64,000 nucleotides of DNA from Acidobacteriaceae bacterium. Its GTDB lineage: Bacteria > Acidobacteriota > Terriglobia > Terriglobales > Acidobacteriaceae. Below the pieces are notes generated by a model that was given only the letters and a program-made list of their open reading frames with translations, was not told the DNA's origin and made no database searches. Shown here one piece after another: positions 36,082 to 45,028 of this stretch. The translations under genes were made by a program, and so were the position numbers. The number at the start of each line of letters is the position of its first letter. Positions within the stretch are counted from its first letter, which is position 1. The stretch covers positions 60,082 to 124,081 of the forward strand of contig PLHW01000056.1 of the NCBI GenBank assembly GCA_003139095.1. The letters run 5' to 3'.

Positions 36082-37113
36082 GTGGCTCCAAACTCATCTG
36101 CGCTTGACCTTGCTCCTACGGATAAAATCGCGCTGCCTCTCGCTCCCGCCATCATCCAGGTCCGCGATCTGATCCATCGCTATGGGAACCGCACCGCGCT
36201 CAACGGCGTTTCCTTCGATGTCCATTCCGCCGAACTGTTCGGTCTGCTCGGCCCCAATGGCAGCGGCAAGACTACTCTGTTTCGCATCCTTTCCACCTTG
36301 ATGGTTCCCAGCTCCGGCACCGCCATCGTCGCCGGACTCGACGCGGTTCGCGAGCCCGGAGCCGTGCGCCGTCACATCGGCGTCGTCTTTCAAGCGCAGA
36401 GCGTGGACCCGAAGCTCACCGCTCGCGAGAACTTGTGGCATCAAGGGCACCTCTACGGTTTGCACGGAAGCGAACTGAAAAGCCGCATCGACGAGATTCT
36501 CACGCGCGTGGGATTGCTGGACCGCGCGAATGAGCGCGTGGAAACGTTCTCCGGCGGAATGCAACGCCGCATCGAACTCGCCAAGGGTTTGCTGCATCAT
36601 CCGGAAGTTTTGCTGCTTGATGAGCCAACAACCGGCCTTGATCCCGGCGCGCGCCGCGATTTGTGGCAGTACCTCAGTATCCTTCGCGATCAGGAGCGCG
36701 TTTCCATCATCGTCACCACCCACCTGATGGAGGAAGCGGAGCGCTGCGACCGGCTGGCCATCTTGAACGAAGGCAATCTGGTCGCGCTCGGCACGCCAGC
36801 GTCGCTGACCCGCGAAATCGGCGGCGACGTGATTCTGCTCGAAGCCCGCGACCCGCAGGCTTTATCCGCTCAAATACGCGAGCGCTTTCATGTCGACGCG
36901 AGTGTGATGGAAAAGTACGTCCGCATCGAAATTGAAAATGGGCACCGCTTCATCCCCGACGTAGTCGAGGCCTTTCCGGGAGAGATTCAGTCGCTCAGCA
37001 TGAGCAAACCAACGCTGGAAGACGTATTCATTCACCGCACCGGCCACCGCTTCTGGAACGAAGAAACCGAAGTTCCAGAAAAGGGAAAGAAGGAGAAAAA
37101 GAAAAAGCACTAG
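36082..37113 (+). CDS. ABC transporter ATP-binding protein (NatA/DrrA type)
   Basis: A 343-residue ATPase that pairs with the ABC-2 permease encoded 105 nt downstream. Walker A is LLGPNGSGKTTLFRILSTL, the Q-loop is GVVFQAQSVD, the signature is TFSGGMQRRIELAKGLLHHP, and Walker B is VLLLDEPTTGLDPGARRDLW. The switch His is in IVTTHLMEEAE. The C-terminal extension of about 90 residues is common in DrrA-like proteins and ends in a run of Lys and Glu. Start is GTG without a clear Shine-Dalgarno. The cargo is unknown; the position after ctaA might hint at a role in respiratory assembly, which is speculative. Confidence 0.88.
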   Translation: MAPNSSALDLAPTDKIALPLAPAIIQVRDLIHRYGNRTALNGVSFDVHSAELFGLLGPNGSGKTTLFRILSTLMVPSSGTAIVAGLDAVREPGAVRRHIGVVFQAQSVDPKLTARENLWHQGHLYGLHGSELKSRIDEILTRVGLLDRANERVETFSGGMQRRIELAKGLLHHPEVLLLDEPTTGLDPGARRDLWQYLSILRDQERVSIIVTTHLMEEAERCDRLAILNEGNLVALGTPASLTREIGGDVILLEARDPQALSAQIRERFHVDASVMEKYVRIEIENGHRFIPDVVEAFPGEIQSLSMSKPTLEDVFIHRTGHRFWNEETEVPEKGKKEKKKKH

Positions 37114-37116
37114 AAG

Positions 37117-37217
37117 ATTTTGTCATTTGGTAATCGAGTAATTTTGTAATTTTGAAATCTTTCCGTAATCAGGTTTTTCAATTACCAAATTACCCGATTA
37201 CACAATTACACGATTTC
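37117..37217. repeat. GTAATTTT-type inverted-arm element between ABC genes
   Basis: Left arm TTGTCATTTGGTAATCGAGT with AATTTTGTAATTTT, short core, then CAGGTTTTTCAATTACC and right arm AAATTACCCGATTACACAAT. It fills the gap between the ATPase stop and the permease ATG. Confidence 0.85.
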
Positions 37218-37218
37218 T

Positions 37219-38061
37219 ATGGCCACTCAGACCGCAACCTTGCCCCGTCCGTCCACCGCTCCCGCATCGGCCGGCGTCCTGCTGCCCGCTTTCACGCTCT
37301 GGTGGCGCGAAGTCGTGCGCTTCTATCGTCAGAAGGCACGCGTCGTCGGCGTCATTCTCTCTCCGCTTTTGTTCTGGATCGTCCTCGGCTCCGGCTTCGG
37401 CACCTCGTTTCGCTCCGGGCAAGCCGCGGGCCAGCAAAACTACCTCGACTATTTCTATCCCGGCACGCTCGTCATGATCATCCTTTTCACCGCCATTTTC
37501 ACCATGATGTCGGTGATCGAAGATCGCAACGAGGGCTTTCTGTTATCCGTGCTGGTCGCGCCGGTTCCGCGCGCAGCTATCGTACTCGGCAAAGTACTTG
37601 GCGGCACCACGCTTGCCGCGGCTCAGGGGATTGTCTTTCTCGTCTTCGCGCCGCTCGTCGGCGTGCACTTCACGCCCGTCTCTTTCGCCCTGATCGTGCT
37701 GACGATTTTCCTGGTCTCCTTCGCCCTCACCGCGCTTGGTTTCGCCATCGCCTGGCCAATGGATTCCACGCAGGCCTTTCACGCCATCATCAACTTGTTT
37801 CTGATTCCGCTCTGGCTGCTTTCCGGCGCGCTCTTCCCGCTTTCCAAAGCTTCACCGTGGATTCGCTGGATCATGTACGCCAATCCTCTGACTTACGGGG
37901 TTGAGGCGTTGCGCACACTGATGTATCCGGAGGCGCCGAGTTCGTTCTCGTTCGAATTCTCGCTCACGGCCTCCCTGCTAACGCTTGTGCTGTTTGCCCT
38001 TTTCATGTTCGGACTGGCCTTTGTGCTCGCCAATCGCAGAACGACGAAGCCAGCCGCATAG
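37219..38061 (+). CDS. ABC-2 type transporter permease
   Basis: A 280-residue inner-membrane protein with six hydrophobic segments. The amphipathic start (FTLWWREVVRFYRQKARVVG) and the segments VMIILFTAIFTMMSVI, FALIVLTIFLVSFALTALG and LVLFALFMFGLAFVLA are as in DrrB/NodJ-type permeases. The RNEGFLLSVLVAPVPRAAIV stretch is the coupling-helix region typical of ABC-2 permeases. Partner of the upstream ATPase. No Shine-Dalgarno: the repeat arm runs to within 1-2 nt of the ATG. Confidence 0.87.
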   Translation: MATQTATLPRPSTAPASAGVLLPAFTLWWREVVRFYRQKARVVGVILSPLLFWIVLGSGFGTSFRSGQAAGQQNYLDYFYPGTLVMIILFTAIFTMMSVIEDRNEGFLLSVLVAPVPRAAIVLGKVLGGTTLAAAQGIVFLVFAPLVGVHFTPVSFALIVLTIFLVSFALTALGFAIAWPMDSTQAFHAIINLFLIPLWLLSGALFPLSKASPWIRWIMYANPLTYGVEALRTLMYPEAPSSFSFEFSLTASLLTLVLFALFMFGLAFVLANRRTTKPAA

Positions 38062-38168
38062 ATTAATTAATTGTGTGATTGAGAAAGTTGGTAATTAAAA
38101 ACCAGCAACGCTGCGTCCGCAAATTACACAATGACTCAATGACACAATGACTCAATGACACAATGACC
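38062..38168. repeat. Mixed GTAATT/CAATGAC inverted-arm element containing the bshB1 start codon
   Basis: Left arm ATTAATTAATTGTGTGATTG plus TTGGTAATT, core AAAAACCAGCAACGCTGCGT, right arm AAATTACACAATGACTCAAT with more CAATGACACAATGACTC units. The last unit, CAATGACCC, is also the start of the next gene. Confidence 0.85.
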
Positions 38169-38930
38169 CTCGATCTTCTTGCCCTGGCCGCGCACCGCGA
38201 TGACGTAGAGCAGACCTGCGGCGGAACGCTGCTCAAAATGGCCGAGCGCGGCTATCGCACCGGCATTCTCGACTTGACCCGCGGCGAAATGGGAACGCGC
38301 GGCACCGCCGAAGACCGCATGCGCGAAGCGGCTGACGCGGCGCGCATTCTCAAAGTCTCCTGGCGCGAGGCGCTCGATATTCCCGACGGCCGCGTCGAAA
38401 ATACCTGGGAGAATCGGCTCAAAGTCGTTCGCGTCATTCGCCAGTTGCGCCCGCGCGTGCTCATTCTTCCCTACTGGGAGGGCCGTCATCCCGACCATTA
38501 CACCGCGTCCATCCTCGGCTACGAGGCGAGTTTCCTGGCAGGACTGGCGAAACTGCCCGTCAGCGACCATTCGCCGGCCGCAAGCGGAATTAAGTCGTTT
38601 TACGATTACGGATCGGCGGGCGTCGCGCCGCATCGTCCATTCAAGATCATCTACGCCAGCCTTTACCGCGATGTGCGCCCGTCGTTCGTGGTCGATATCA
38701 CGGAGCAGTTTGAGGCGCGGTTCGCTTCGCTCATGGCGTACAAGTCGCAATTCACCGATCAGGAAGCGGGTAGCGACCTCTTCCCCGCGCAAGCCGAAAT
38801 CCGCGCGCGCATCGAAGCCATGGCGCGCTTTTATGGGATGCTCGGCGGCGTCACCTATGCCGAGCCCTTTGTCCAAAAAGAAGTCGGCTTAATCGACGAT
38901 GTGATGGCCATTCCCGTGAAGTCCGTCTGA
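38163..38930 (+). CDS. bshB1: Bacillithiol biosynthesis deacetylase BshB1-type
   Basis: A 255-residue zinc deacetylase of the PIG-L/LmbE family. The first zinc site is AAHRDDVEQTCGGTL and the third ligand is in YWEGRHPDHYTASI. LTRGEMGTRGTAEDRMREA and DGRVENTWENRLK are characteristic of BshB1, which removes acetate from GlcNAc-malate in bacillithiol synthesis. The rest of that pathway (bshA, bshC) is not in the window. The start codon is part of a repeat unit (CAATGACCC), with no Shine-Dalgarno. Confidence 0.88.
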   Translation: MTLDLLALAAHRDDVEQTCGGTLLKMAERGYRTGILDLTRGEMGTRGTAEDRMREAADAARILKVSWREALDIPDGRVENTWENRLKVVRVIRQLRPRVLILPYWEGRHPDHYTASILGYEASFLAGLAKLPVSDHSPAASGIKSFYDYGSAGVAPHRPFKIIYASLYRDVRPSFVVDITEQFEARFASLMAYKSQFTDQEAGSDLFPAQAEIRARIEAMARFYGMLGGVTYAEPFVQKEVGLIDDVMAIPVKSV

Positions 38931-38948
38931 GCGCGCCGCAACCTCCAG

Positions 38949-40145
38949 TTAAGAAATCCTCTCCAGCGCCTGGCGCAAATCGGCAATCAGATCCTCCACA
39001 TCCTCAATTCCCACCGAATAGCGGATCAGCGCTTCCGGAATCCCGCTCGCGGCGCGCTCTTCGGCTGTGGATTCTACGTGGCTGGTCGTCGCAGGCGGAC
39101 CGGCGACCGTTTCGACAGCGCCTAAATTCGCGGCCAGGTTCGCGTAGCGCAGGCCCGGCAGAAATGACTTAACGCGGTCGAAACCGCCGTGCAGCGCAAA
39201 GCTGAGCACTCCGCCAAAGCCGCTCATCTGGCGGCGCGCCACTTCGTGATTCTCGTGTGCCGTAAGTCCAGGATAGAAAACCTTCGCAACCTGTGCATGC
39301 GACGCGAGAAATTCTGCGATTCGCAGTGCGCTTTCATTTTGCTGGCGAATGCGCAGATGAAGCGTCTTCATCCCGCGCAGCAACAGATATGCCGACATCG
39401 GTTCCAGGCACGCGCCGTTGATTTCGCGAAAATGATAGATGCGCTGAACCAGCTCTTTCGCGCCGCACACAACTCCGCCCAGCGCGTCGGCGTGCCCGCC
39501 AAGAAATTTCGTCGCGCTGTGAATAACAAGATCGGCGCCAAGTTCCAGCGGCCGCTGATTCATGGGCGTGGCGAATGTATTGTCGACCACAACGAGCGTC
39601 CCATTCCGATGCGCCCACGCGGCGAGCCGCGCAATGTCGACAATGCGAATTGTGGGATTCGTCGGTGTTTCCAGGTACAGCAGCTTGCAGCCGTTTGTTA
39701 TCTCGCCTTCGATTGCCGTCGCATCGGCCGTATCGCAAAGCGTCACATCGATCTGGAAGCGCGGAAAGAATTCCACGAAAAGTTTATTCGTGCCGCCGTA
39801 TGTATCTTTGATGGTGACCACGCGATCGCCAGGCGACAGCAGAGTGAAGAGCGTGTTGCTGATGGCGGCCATGCCGCTGGCGAAGCTGGTAGCGGCCTCG
39901 GCGCCTTCAAGGTCGCGAATCTTCTCCTCGAACGCGGCGACGGTGGGGTTGGTGTTGCGGCCATAGATGTACCCAGCCTTTTTACCGAGCGCGACTTCGA
40001 GCCACTCTTCGACCGTTTCGTAGCTATAAGAGACGCTCAGTGCGACCGGAACCTGCGTCGCGCCCATCCAGCGCTCTCCGCGCTCTCCCGCCCAGACGGC
40101 GCGGGTGCCGAGTCCCGCCGCGTCCTCGTGTTTTGGCTCGTTCAT
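38949..40145 (-). CDS. Cys/Met-metabolism PLP-dependent enzyme (cystathionine gamma-synthase/lyase type)
   Basis: A 398-residue fold-type I PLP enzyme. The N-terminus has LGTRAVWAGERGE. YIYGRNTNPTVAAFEEKIRD binds the partner's PLP phosphate, ASGMAAISNTLFTLLSPGD follows, and LVIHSATKFLGGHADALGG carries the Schiff-base Lys. The end (RYSVGIEDVEDLIADLRQAL) is also typical. It could act as cystathionine gamma-synthase, cystathionine gamma-lyase or methionine gamma-lyase. Start set at 40145 because AAGGA sits 5 nt upstream; the frame extends to 40172. Confidence 0.88.
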   Translation of the reverse strand: MNEPKHEDAAGLGTRAVWAGERGERWMGATQVPVALSVSYSYETVEEWLEVALGKKAGYIYGRNTNPTVAAFEEKIRDLEGAEAATSFASGMAAISNTLFTLLSPGDRVVTIKDTYGGTNKLFVEFFPRFQIDVTLCDTADATAIEGEITNGCKLLYLETPTNPTIRIVDIARLAAWAHRNGTLVVVDNTFATPMNQRPLELGADLVIHSATKFLGGHADALGGVVCGAKELVQRIYHFREINGACLEPMSAYLLLRGMKTLHLRIRQQNESALRIAEFLASHAQVAKVFYPGLTAHENHEVARRQMSGFGGVLSFALHGGFDRVKSFLPGLRYANLAANLGAVETVAGPPATTSHVESTAEERAASGIPEALIRYSVGIEDVEDLIADLRQALERIS

Positions 40146-40316
40146 AAAAGTCCTTGTCCCGCAAAGATTCACCGCTCAGAATTCCGCCGCAGTATGACAC
40201 ATGCCGCCAGATGAATGCTGTGGCGCTGTCACGCGATCTGCCCGTTTGCTCTCTCAACTATGCTTGTTTAGGATGTTCGACGATGCGAACAATAAATTTT
40301 GTAGGAAAATAAAATC

Positions 40317-40709
40317 ATGCCTTCCGCGCGCGCTTCCGTTCGTATCGACAAGTGGCTGTGGGCCGCTCGATTTTTCAAGTCGCGAGCGCTGGCAACGCGA
40401 GCGTGCGGTCTCGGACGCATTCAACTCGGCGGGCATCCCGCCAAACCGGCGCGCGAGATTTCGATCGGAGACATGTTGCGCGTCACCAACGAGGGCGGCG
40501 AATTTGAAATCCAGGTGCTGCTGTTGAGCGAGGTGCGCGGGCCGGCTGCCGTGGCGCAGACACTCTACCGCGAAACCGATGCCAGCCGCGAGCAACGATT
40601 AAAAGCCGCCGCCGAGCGCAAAGCGGTGCGCGAGTTCGAGCAACCACCCACGACTCGCCCCTCAAAGCGCGACCGCCGAAGAATCATCCAGTTTCGTGGA
40701 AGAGGATAG
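40317..40709 (+). CDS. hslR: S4-domain RNA-binding protein (Hsp15 type)
   Basis: A 130-residue basic protein. The S4 domain covers the first 60 residues: RIDKWLWAARFFKSRALATR, GRIQLGGHPAKPAREISIGD. A Lys/Arg-rich tail ends KRDRRRIIQFRGRG, as in Hsp15, which binds stalled 50S subunits carrying nascent chain. It stands alone, divergent from the PLP enzyme gene, in a gap of 171 nt that showed no recognisable riboswitch. Confidence 0.85.
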   Translation: MPSARASVRIDKWLWAARFFKSRALATRACGLGRIQLGGHPAKPAREISIGDMLRVTNEGGEFEIQVLLLSEVRGPAAVAQTLYRETDASREQRLKAAAERKAVREFEQPPTTRPSKRDRRRIIQFRGRG

Positions 40710-40739
40710 CCAGCGCGAAATGCCGGCACCGCGCCGAAA

Positions 40740-41510
40740 TTACCCCTGCAAGTCTGGCGGCAGGCCGCTATTAATTGCCGCGCGCACCTTGGCCATCAGC
40801 GCTTCGCGAGTGCCAAAATCCGCCGGCTCGATCGGCTCGTGAAATTTCACCGTCACCAGTTCCGGCTGAACGCCAAAGCGCGCCTTCGGCATCGCTCGTT
40901 CGGTTCCTGAGATGGTAATAGGCACAATCGGCACCTGGCATTCCTCCGCCAGATAAAACGGGCCTTTTTTGAACGGCAGCAGCCGTCCATCGAACGAGCG
41001 TCCGCCCTCGATATAAATCGTCATGTTGATGCCGCTGTTGATCACCTTCGAAGCTTCGCGCACCGCCGAAATGCCCGCGTCGCGATTCCCGCGATCAACT
41101 GGAACCAGGGACCCAATCGTCATGATCGGTCCGAGAATCGGCATCTTGAAAAGTTCTTTTTTCACCATCACCGACGTGCGCCGCGGAATCAGCGGAATCG
41201 TGATCGGCGGATCGAGATTGGAAATATGATTCGACATGAAGATGTACGTACGCGCCGGATCGATTGTCTCCAGGCCCACCGTCTTCACGCGCACGCCCAC
41301 AATGCGCACACCGGTCCACGCTCCCCACATGCAGGTCCGGTACAGGTAGCTGATGTCTTTAGTCAGGTAAGTCCACGGAAATCCGGTGAGCGCGGCAAAA
41401 GGCAAGGCCAGAGCCCAGAACACGAGCATGAGAACCGTCCGAATCGCGGACACAGCTTTCTCCAGGCCCTCGTAACCTTCGACTTGCACCCCCGTCTCAG
41501 ACCGCTCCAT
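40740..41510 (-). CDS. plsC: 1-acyl-sn-glycerol-3-phosphate acyltransferase
   Basis: A 256-residue inner-membrane enzyme making phosphatidic acid. One hydrophobic segment near residues 25-45 (VLMLVFWALALPFAALTGF) precedes the acyltransferase motifs: FMSNHISNLDPPITIPL (NHxxxxD catalytic pair), VPVDRGNRDA, YIEGGRSFDGRLLPFKKGPF and VPIVPITISGT. It is the last of a minus-strand series with mpl, the LD-carboxypeptidase and dapF, all envelope-related. Confidence 0.9.
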   Translation of the reverse strand: MERSETGVQVEGYEGLEKAVSAIRTVLMLVFWALALPFAALTGFPWTYLTKDISYLYRTCMWGAWTGVRIVGVRVKTVGLETIDPARTYIFMSNHISNLDPPITIPLIPRRTSVMVKKELFKMPILGPIMTIGSLVPVDRGNRDAGISAVREASKVINSGINMTIYIEGGRSFDGRLLPFKKGPFYLAEECQVPIVPITISGTERAMPKARFGVQPELVTVKFHEPIEPADFGTREALMAKVRAAINSGLPPDLQG

Positions 41511-41524
41511 GTGCCGTTCCGGAT

Positions 41525-41552
41525 TTCCTCTGCGTACCTCTGTGCCCCCGTG
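41525..41552. repeat. Short right arm of the CTCTGCG-type repeat
   Basis: TTCCTCTGCGTACCTCTGTG and CCCCCGTG resemble the right arms at 617 and 54463. The left arm is not recognisable. It sits between mpl and plsC. Confidence 0.4.
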
Positions 41553-41593
41553 TCGATCGCTTCCGTCTGCGGCCAGCGCGCGCGAAAATCTAG

Positions 41594-43027
41594 TTACGCC
41601 CCGGCTCCCAAAGCGCGCAACCGCTCCGGTAGCTTCTCATAAATGCCACCGAATCCGCCATTCGAAAGAATGGCCACAACATCACCCGAAGCGAGTTCGG
41701 GCGCAATCGCGCTCACAATCGCATCCGCATTTGCAAAAATGCGCGCCTGCTTCCCGCGCCGCTGCACCTCGCTCATCACGCGATTCAAATCGAGCCGCTC
41801 GCGCTCCGGGATCGCCTCCGACTTGAAGATCGCGGCGACGATCACCTGATCCGCCAGCGCCAGGCTCTCCGCCAGCGCATCCTGGAGCACATTCCGTCTC
41901 ATGGTATTCGAGCGCGGCTCCAGCAACACCCACAGCCGCCGGCCTTCGTACCGTGCGCGCAGCGCGCGAATCGTCTGCTCAATCGCCGTCGGATGATGCG
42001 CAAAGTCGTCGATGATGGTCACGCCATTCACTTCGGCCTTGACCTCGAGCCGGCGTTTGACGCTGCGAAATGTCACCAGCGCGCGCGCGATCGCCTCTCG
42101 CGGAATTCCATACCACGACGCAAGCGCGGCCGCCGCCGTCGCATTCCACACGTTGTATTCGCCGCCGAGGGCATACTCAAAATCGGCCCAATGCTTGCCG
42201 TCGCGCTGCACTGACCACGCCGTTCGCGCCGCCTCCAGCTTCAAGTCGCCGATTTTCCATGCCGCCCGCTCGGACGCGCCGTAGCGCTCCACCGGACAAA
42301 ACGCCTTGGCCATGCATCGCTCCAGGCTCGCGCTGCCCTCCGCACCGCCATCAAACCCGACGATCCGACCGCGCCGCGGCACCAGGTTCACCAGCCGTTT
42401 GAACGCCGTCTCCACCGCATCCAGATCTTTGTAAATATCCGCGTGGTCGAACTCAACCGACGTGAGAATCAGCGCATCCGGAAAGTAATGCAGAAATTTC
42501 GGGCCCTTGTCGAAAAACGCCGTGTCGTACTCATCGCCCTCGAGAATGAAATACCTGCCCGCGCCCAGTCCAAAGCTGCTGCCAAAATTTTCGGCGATCC
42601 CTCCGATCAGGAACGAAGGCGCCAGCCCCGCCGTCTCAAATATCCACGCCAGCATCGAAGTCGTGGTCGTCTTTCCGTGCGTTCCCGCCACGACCAGCAC
42701 TTCTTTTCCCACCAGAAATTCGTCATGCAGAATTTGCGGCAGCGAGCAGAATGGAATTCGCTCATCGAGCACGCGCTCCAGTTCCACGTTGGCGCGCGAG
42801 ATCGCATTGCCGACCACGACCAGGTCCGGCCGAGGCTCCAGATTTTTCTCGGCAAAGGGCTGGGCCACGCGAATTCCAAGCCCCTCCAGAAATGTCGACA
42901 TCGGCGGATACGCCGCTGCATCCGAGCCCGTGACCCGATGCCCGCGCTCGCGCAGCATACCCGCGAGCGAAGCCATCGCCGTCCCGCAAATACCGATCAG
43001 GTGAATGTGTTTCAGGTTGTCGCTCAT
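41594..43027 (-). CDS. mpl: UDP-N-acetylmuramate:L-Ala-gamma-D-Glu-meso-DAP ligase
   Basis: Mpl attaches recycled murein tripeptide to UDP-MurNAc. The 477-residue protein starts HIHLIGICGTAMASLAGMLR, the UDP-binding loop where MurC has a similar sequence, followed by VAGTHGKTTTTSMLAWIFE (ATP P-loop), EGDEYDTAFFDKGPKFLHY (a Mpl-type signature) and TIIDDFAHHPTAIEQTIRAL. EGDEYDTAFFDK and the neighbouring DapF and LD-carboxypeptidase genes favour Mpl over MurC. The order of the minus-strand genes suggests one murein-recycling unit. Confidence 0.93.
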   Translation of the reverse strand: MSDNLKHIHLIGICGTAMASLAGMLRERGHRVTGSDAAAYPPMSTFLEGLGIRVAQPFAEKNLEPRPDLVVVGNAISRANVELERVLDERIPFCSLPQILHDEFLVGKEVLVVAGTHGKTTTTSMLAWIFETAGLAPSFLIGGIAENFGSSFGLGAGRYFILEGDEYDTAFFDKGPKFLHYFPDALILTSVEFDHADIYKDLDAVETAFKRLVNLVPRRGRIVGFDGGAEGSASLERCMAKAFCPVERYGASERAAWKIGDLKLEAARTAWSVQRDGKHWADFEYALGGEYNVWNATAAAALASWYGIPREAIARALVTFRSVKRRLEVKAEVNGVTIIDDFAHHPTAIEQTIRALRARYEGRRLWVLLEPRSNTMRRNVLQDALAESLALADQVIVAAIFKSEAIPERERLDLNRVMSEVQRRGKQARIFANADAIVSAIAPELASGDVVAILSNGGFGGIYEKLPERLRALGAGA

Positions 43028-43112
43028 CGCCGGCAGAATCGCTCCTTGGCCGCTCCCAGTGTAAGCCAGATCGTCTTTAGCTTAATCGGATTGCCGCGCG
43101 TCTACCTCGTGG

Positions 43113-44063
43113 TTATCGCGGGTCGACCGCCGCCTCGAGAATCCTCAGCCTCGCCTCGCTCCCAACTTCAAGCCGCGCCCGCACTCCAATCGGCAGCGTA
43201 ACATTTGCCCGCGATACATGCCCTGACCGCAATCCGAAAGCCACAGGAATCCCGAGGCCGCCGACAATCCGCAGCACAACGTCTTCCAGCGAGTAATCCT
43301 GATCCGCGCTCTGCCGGCAATCCATCATTTCGCCAAAAACAATTCCGCGTACGCCTTCCAACTTTCCCGCCAGTTTCAACTGCATCAGCATGCGGTCAAT
43401 CTGGTAAGGCTTGGCCGCAACATCTTCCAGAAAGAGAATTGTTCCCGCCGTCTCAATGTCAAACGGCGTGCCCAGCGCGGAGACTAAAAGCGACAGGCAC
43501 CCGCCGTAAAGAACTCCCTCCGCCGCGCCCGGCACCAATGGCTTAATGCCCGAATTCCCCGCGATCTCCCAACCTGCTTCCCCGCTCATCGCGTTCTGCC
43601 ACGAATCCAGATCCACGCCGCCGCTCACCGCAAAATCCTTCGTCGCCATCGGCCCGTGGAACGTCACAAAATTCCCCCGATCGCTAAACCATGTCAGCAG
43701 CGACGTCAGATCGCTGTAGCCGACGAAAATTTTCGGATGTGCCCGGATCTTCGCCATATCGATCGCCGGCAGCAAATAGTTCGCCCCATAACCGCCGCGC
43801 GCGCAAACGATCGCGCGAATATCCTCGCGCTCAAACATCTCTTCCAGTTCCCGCGCCCGCCGCTCCACCGATCCCGCAAAATACAAATCCCGCTCCAGAA
43901 TCGAGTCGAAATAAAACGGCTCATATCCCAGGCCGCGCAGCCCGTCGCAGCCCGCCTGCAAAAGTTCGCGCTTGATGTTCGACGCGGGCGCAACAATGCC
44001 CACCTTGTCGCCGTGCCGTAGCGCCGGCGGCTTTACTCGAAATTTGTTGGAAGCGTTCGTCAT
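43113..44063 (-). CDS. ldcA: LD-carboxypeptidase (S66 family)
   Basis: A 316-residue enzyme that removes the terminal D-Ala from murein tetrapeptides, supplying the tripeptide used by Mpl. Motifs: GDKVGIVAPASNIKRELL, AIVCARGGYGANYLLP, KIFVGYSDLTSLLTW (nucleophile Ser), TILFLEDVAAKPYQIDRML (Glu) and PVAFGLRSGHVSRANVTLP (His). I start at the ATG at 44063; the open frame extends to 44246 but would overlap dapF, and the family normally begins about 10-15 residues before the KPPALRHGD stretch. It has a 14-nt gap to dapF. Confidence 0.9.
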   Translation of the reverse strand: MTNASNKFRVKPPALRHGDKVGIVAPASNIKRELLQAGCDGLRGLGYEPFYFDSILERDLYFAGSVERRARELEEMFEREDIRAIVCARGGYGANYLLPAIDMAKIRAHPKIFVGYSDLTSLLTWFSDRGNFVTFHGPMATKDFAVSGGVDLDSWQNAMSGEAGWEIAGNSGIKPLVPGAAEGVLYGGCLSLLVSALGTPFDIETAGTILFLEDVAAKPYQIDRMLMQLKLAGKLEGVRGIVFGEMMDCRQSADQDYSLEDVVLRIVGGLGIPVAFGLRSGHVSRANVTLPIGVRARLEVGSEARLRILEAAVDPR

Positions 44064-44077
44064 TCGGTGCCCGCTCT

Positions 44078-44905
44078 TTACAAGAGAAATTCTCCCCGGC
44101 ATACCAGCGCCGCCGGACCTCGCAAGTAAACCTGATTGTGCGACGGCCCGCACTCCCACCGCACAACTTGCGCCCCACCCGGCGCAACCACGGTTACCGG
44201 CGATGCCACGCGCTGCGCCGCCACGGCCGCGGCCGCCGAAGCGCACGATCCCGTTCCCGACGACAATGTTTCCCCAACGCCGCGTTCAAACAGTCGAATC
44301 TCAATCTCATTCTTCCCACGCACCACCACATATTCCACGTTCGTTCCCTGCGGAAACTGCGCCTGCTGCTGGATCAACGCCGCCTCTCGCTGCCAGCCCT
44401 CCGCAAATTTATCCACGAAGATTACGAAGTGCGGGTTGCCCGTCGACACTCGCGTGCCCATCGCGCGCCCCAACGCCGTCTCGACCGCCAACTGCTCTTC
44501 AACCGTCGCCGCACCCATCTCGCTCTCGAACTCAAACGACGCGCCACGCCTCTCGACCAAGCGGCACACTTTCACTCCTGCTCCGGTGCGAATCGCAACT
44601 TCCGTCTTCGCCGTGCGCGCGCAAATCTCCGCCGCCACGCACCGCGTCCCGTTTCCCGAAATCTCCGCCTCTGACCCGTCCGCATTGATCAATCGCGCCC
44701 GCGCGTCTGTCTCCGCGTCTTCATACAGCCATTCCACGCCATCCGCGCCGATTCCGTTATGCCGATCGCACAACCGCCGGCTGAAAGCGCCGACGTCACC
44801 CACCACCTCGCGAGGCAGGTCCGACTCGCGCAAAATCAGGAAGTCGTTCCCGCACGCCGAAGCCTTCGTGAACGCGATACTCTTCAATTTCTCGCCCATG
44901 CGCAT
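44078..44905 (-). CDS. dapF: Diaminopimelate epimerase
   Basis: A 275-residue cytoplasmic racemase converting LL- to meso-diaminopimelate, for lysine and murein synthesis. The two half-domains are visible: FTKASACGNDFLIL (near residue 15), ISGNGTRCVAAEICA with the first catalytic Cys, and LSSGTGSCASAAAAVAAQR with the second. TNVEYVVVRGKNEIEIRLFE is also typical. It lies just upstream of the LD-carboxypeptidase and Mpl genes, so meso-DAP production and tripeptide recycling are grouped. Confidence 0.93.
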   Translation of the reverse strand: MRMGEKLKSIAFTKASACGNDFLILRESDLPREVVGDVGAFSRRLCDRHNGIGADGVEWLYEDAETDARARLINADGSEAEISGNGTRCVAAEICARTAKTEVAIRTGAGVKVCRLVERRGASFEFESEMGAATVEEQLAVETALGRAMGTRVSTGNPHFVIFVDKFAEGWQREAALIQQQAQFPQGTNVEYVVVRGKNEIEIRLFERGVGETLSSGTGSCASAAAAVAAQRVASPVTVVAPGGAQVVRWECGPSHNQVYLRGPAALVCRGEFLL

Positions 44906-44930
44906 CTCATACGCCAGCGGATGGTCCCGC

Positions 44931-44983
44931 GGTTAGTCCGGTGGATAGTTCGGTGGATAGTCCGGTGGATAGTCCGGCGGATT
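44931..44983. repeat. Short tandem repeat, about four 12-nt units
   Basis: Units of GTGGATAGTCCG occur four times with single changes (first unit GGTTAGTCCG, second ends TTCG, last GCGGATTC). It lies just upstream of dapF and has no inverted partner. The length suggests slippage variation. Confidence 0.8.
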
Positions 44984-45028
44984 CTATCACCGCTGCCGCA
45001 CCGCTCACTGTGCAACCGGGCAAGAAAG

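Noticed and set aside
40146..40316. SAM riboswitch upstream of the Cys/Met PLP enzyme
   Set aside because: The conserved SAM-I core strings were not found on the minus strand of this gap.
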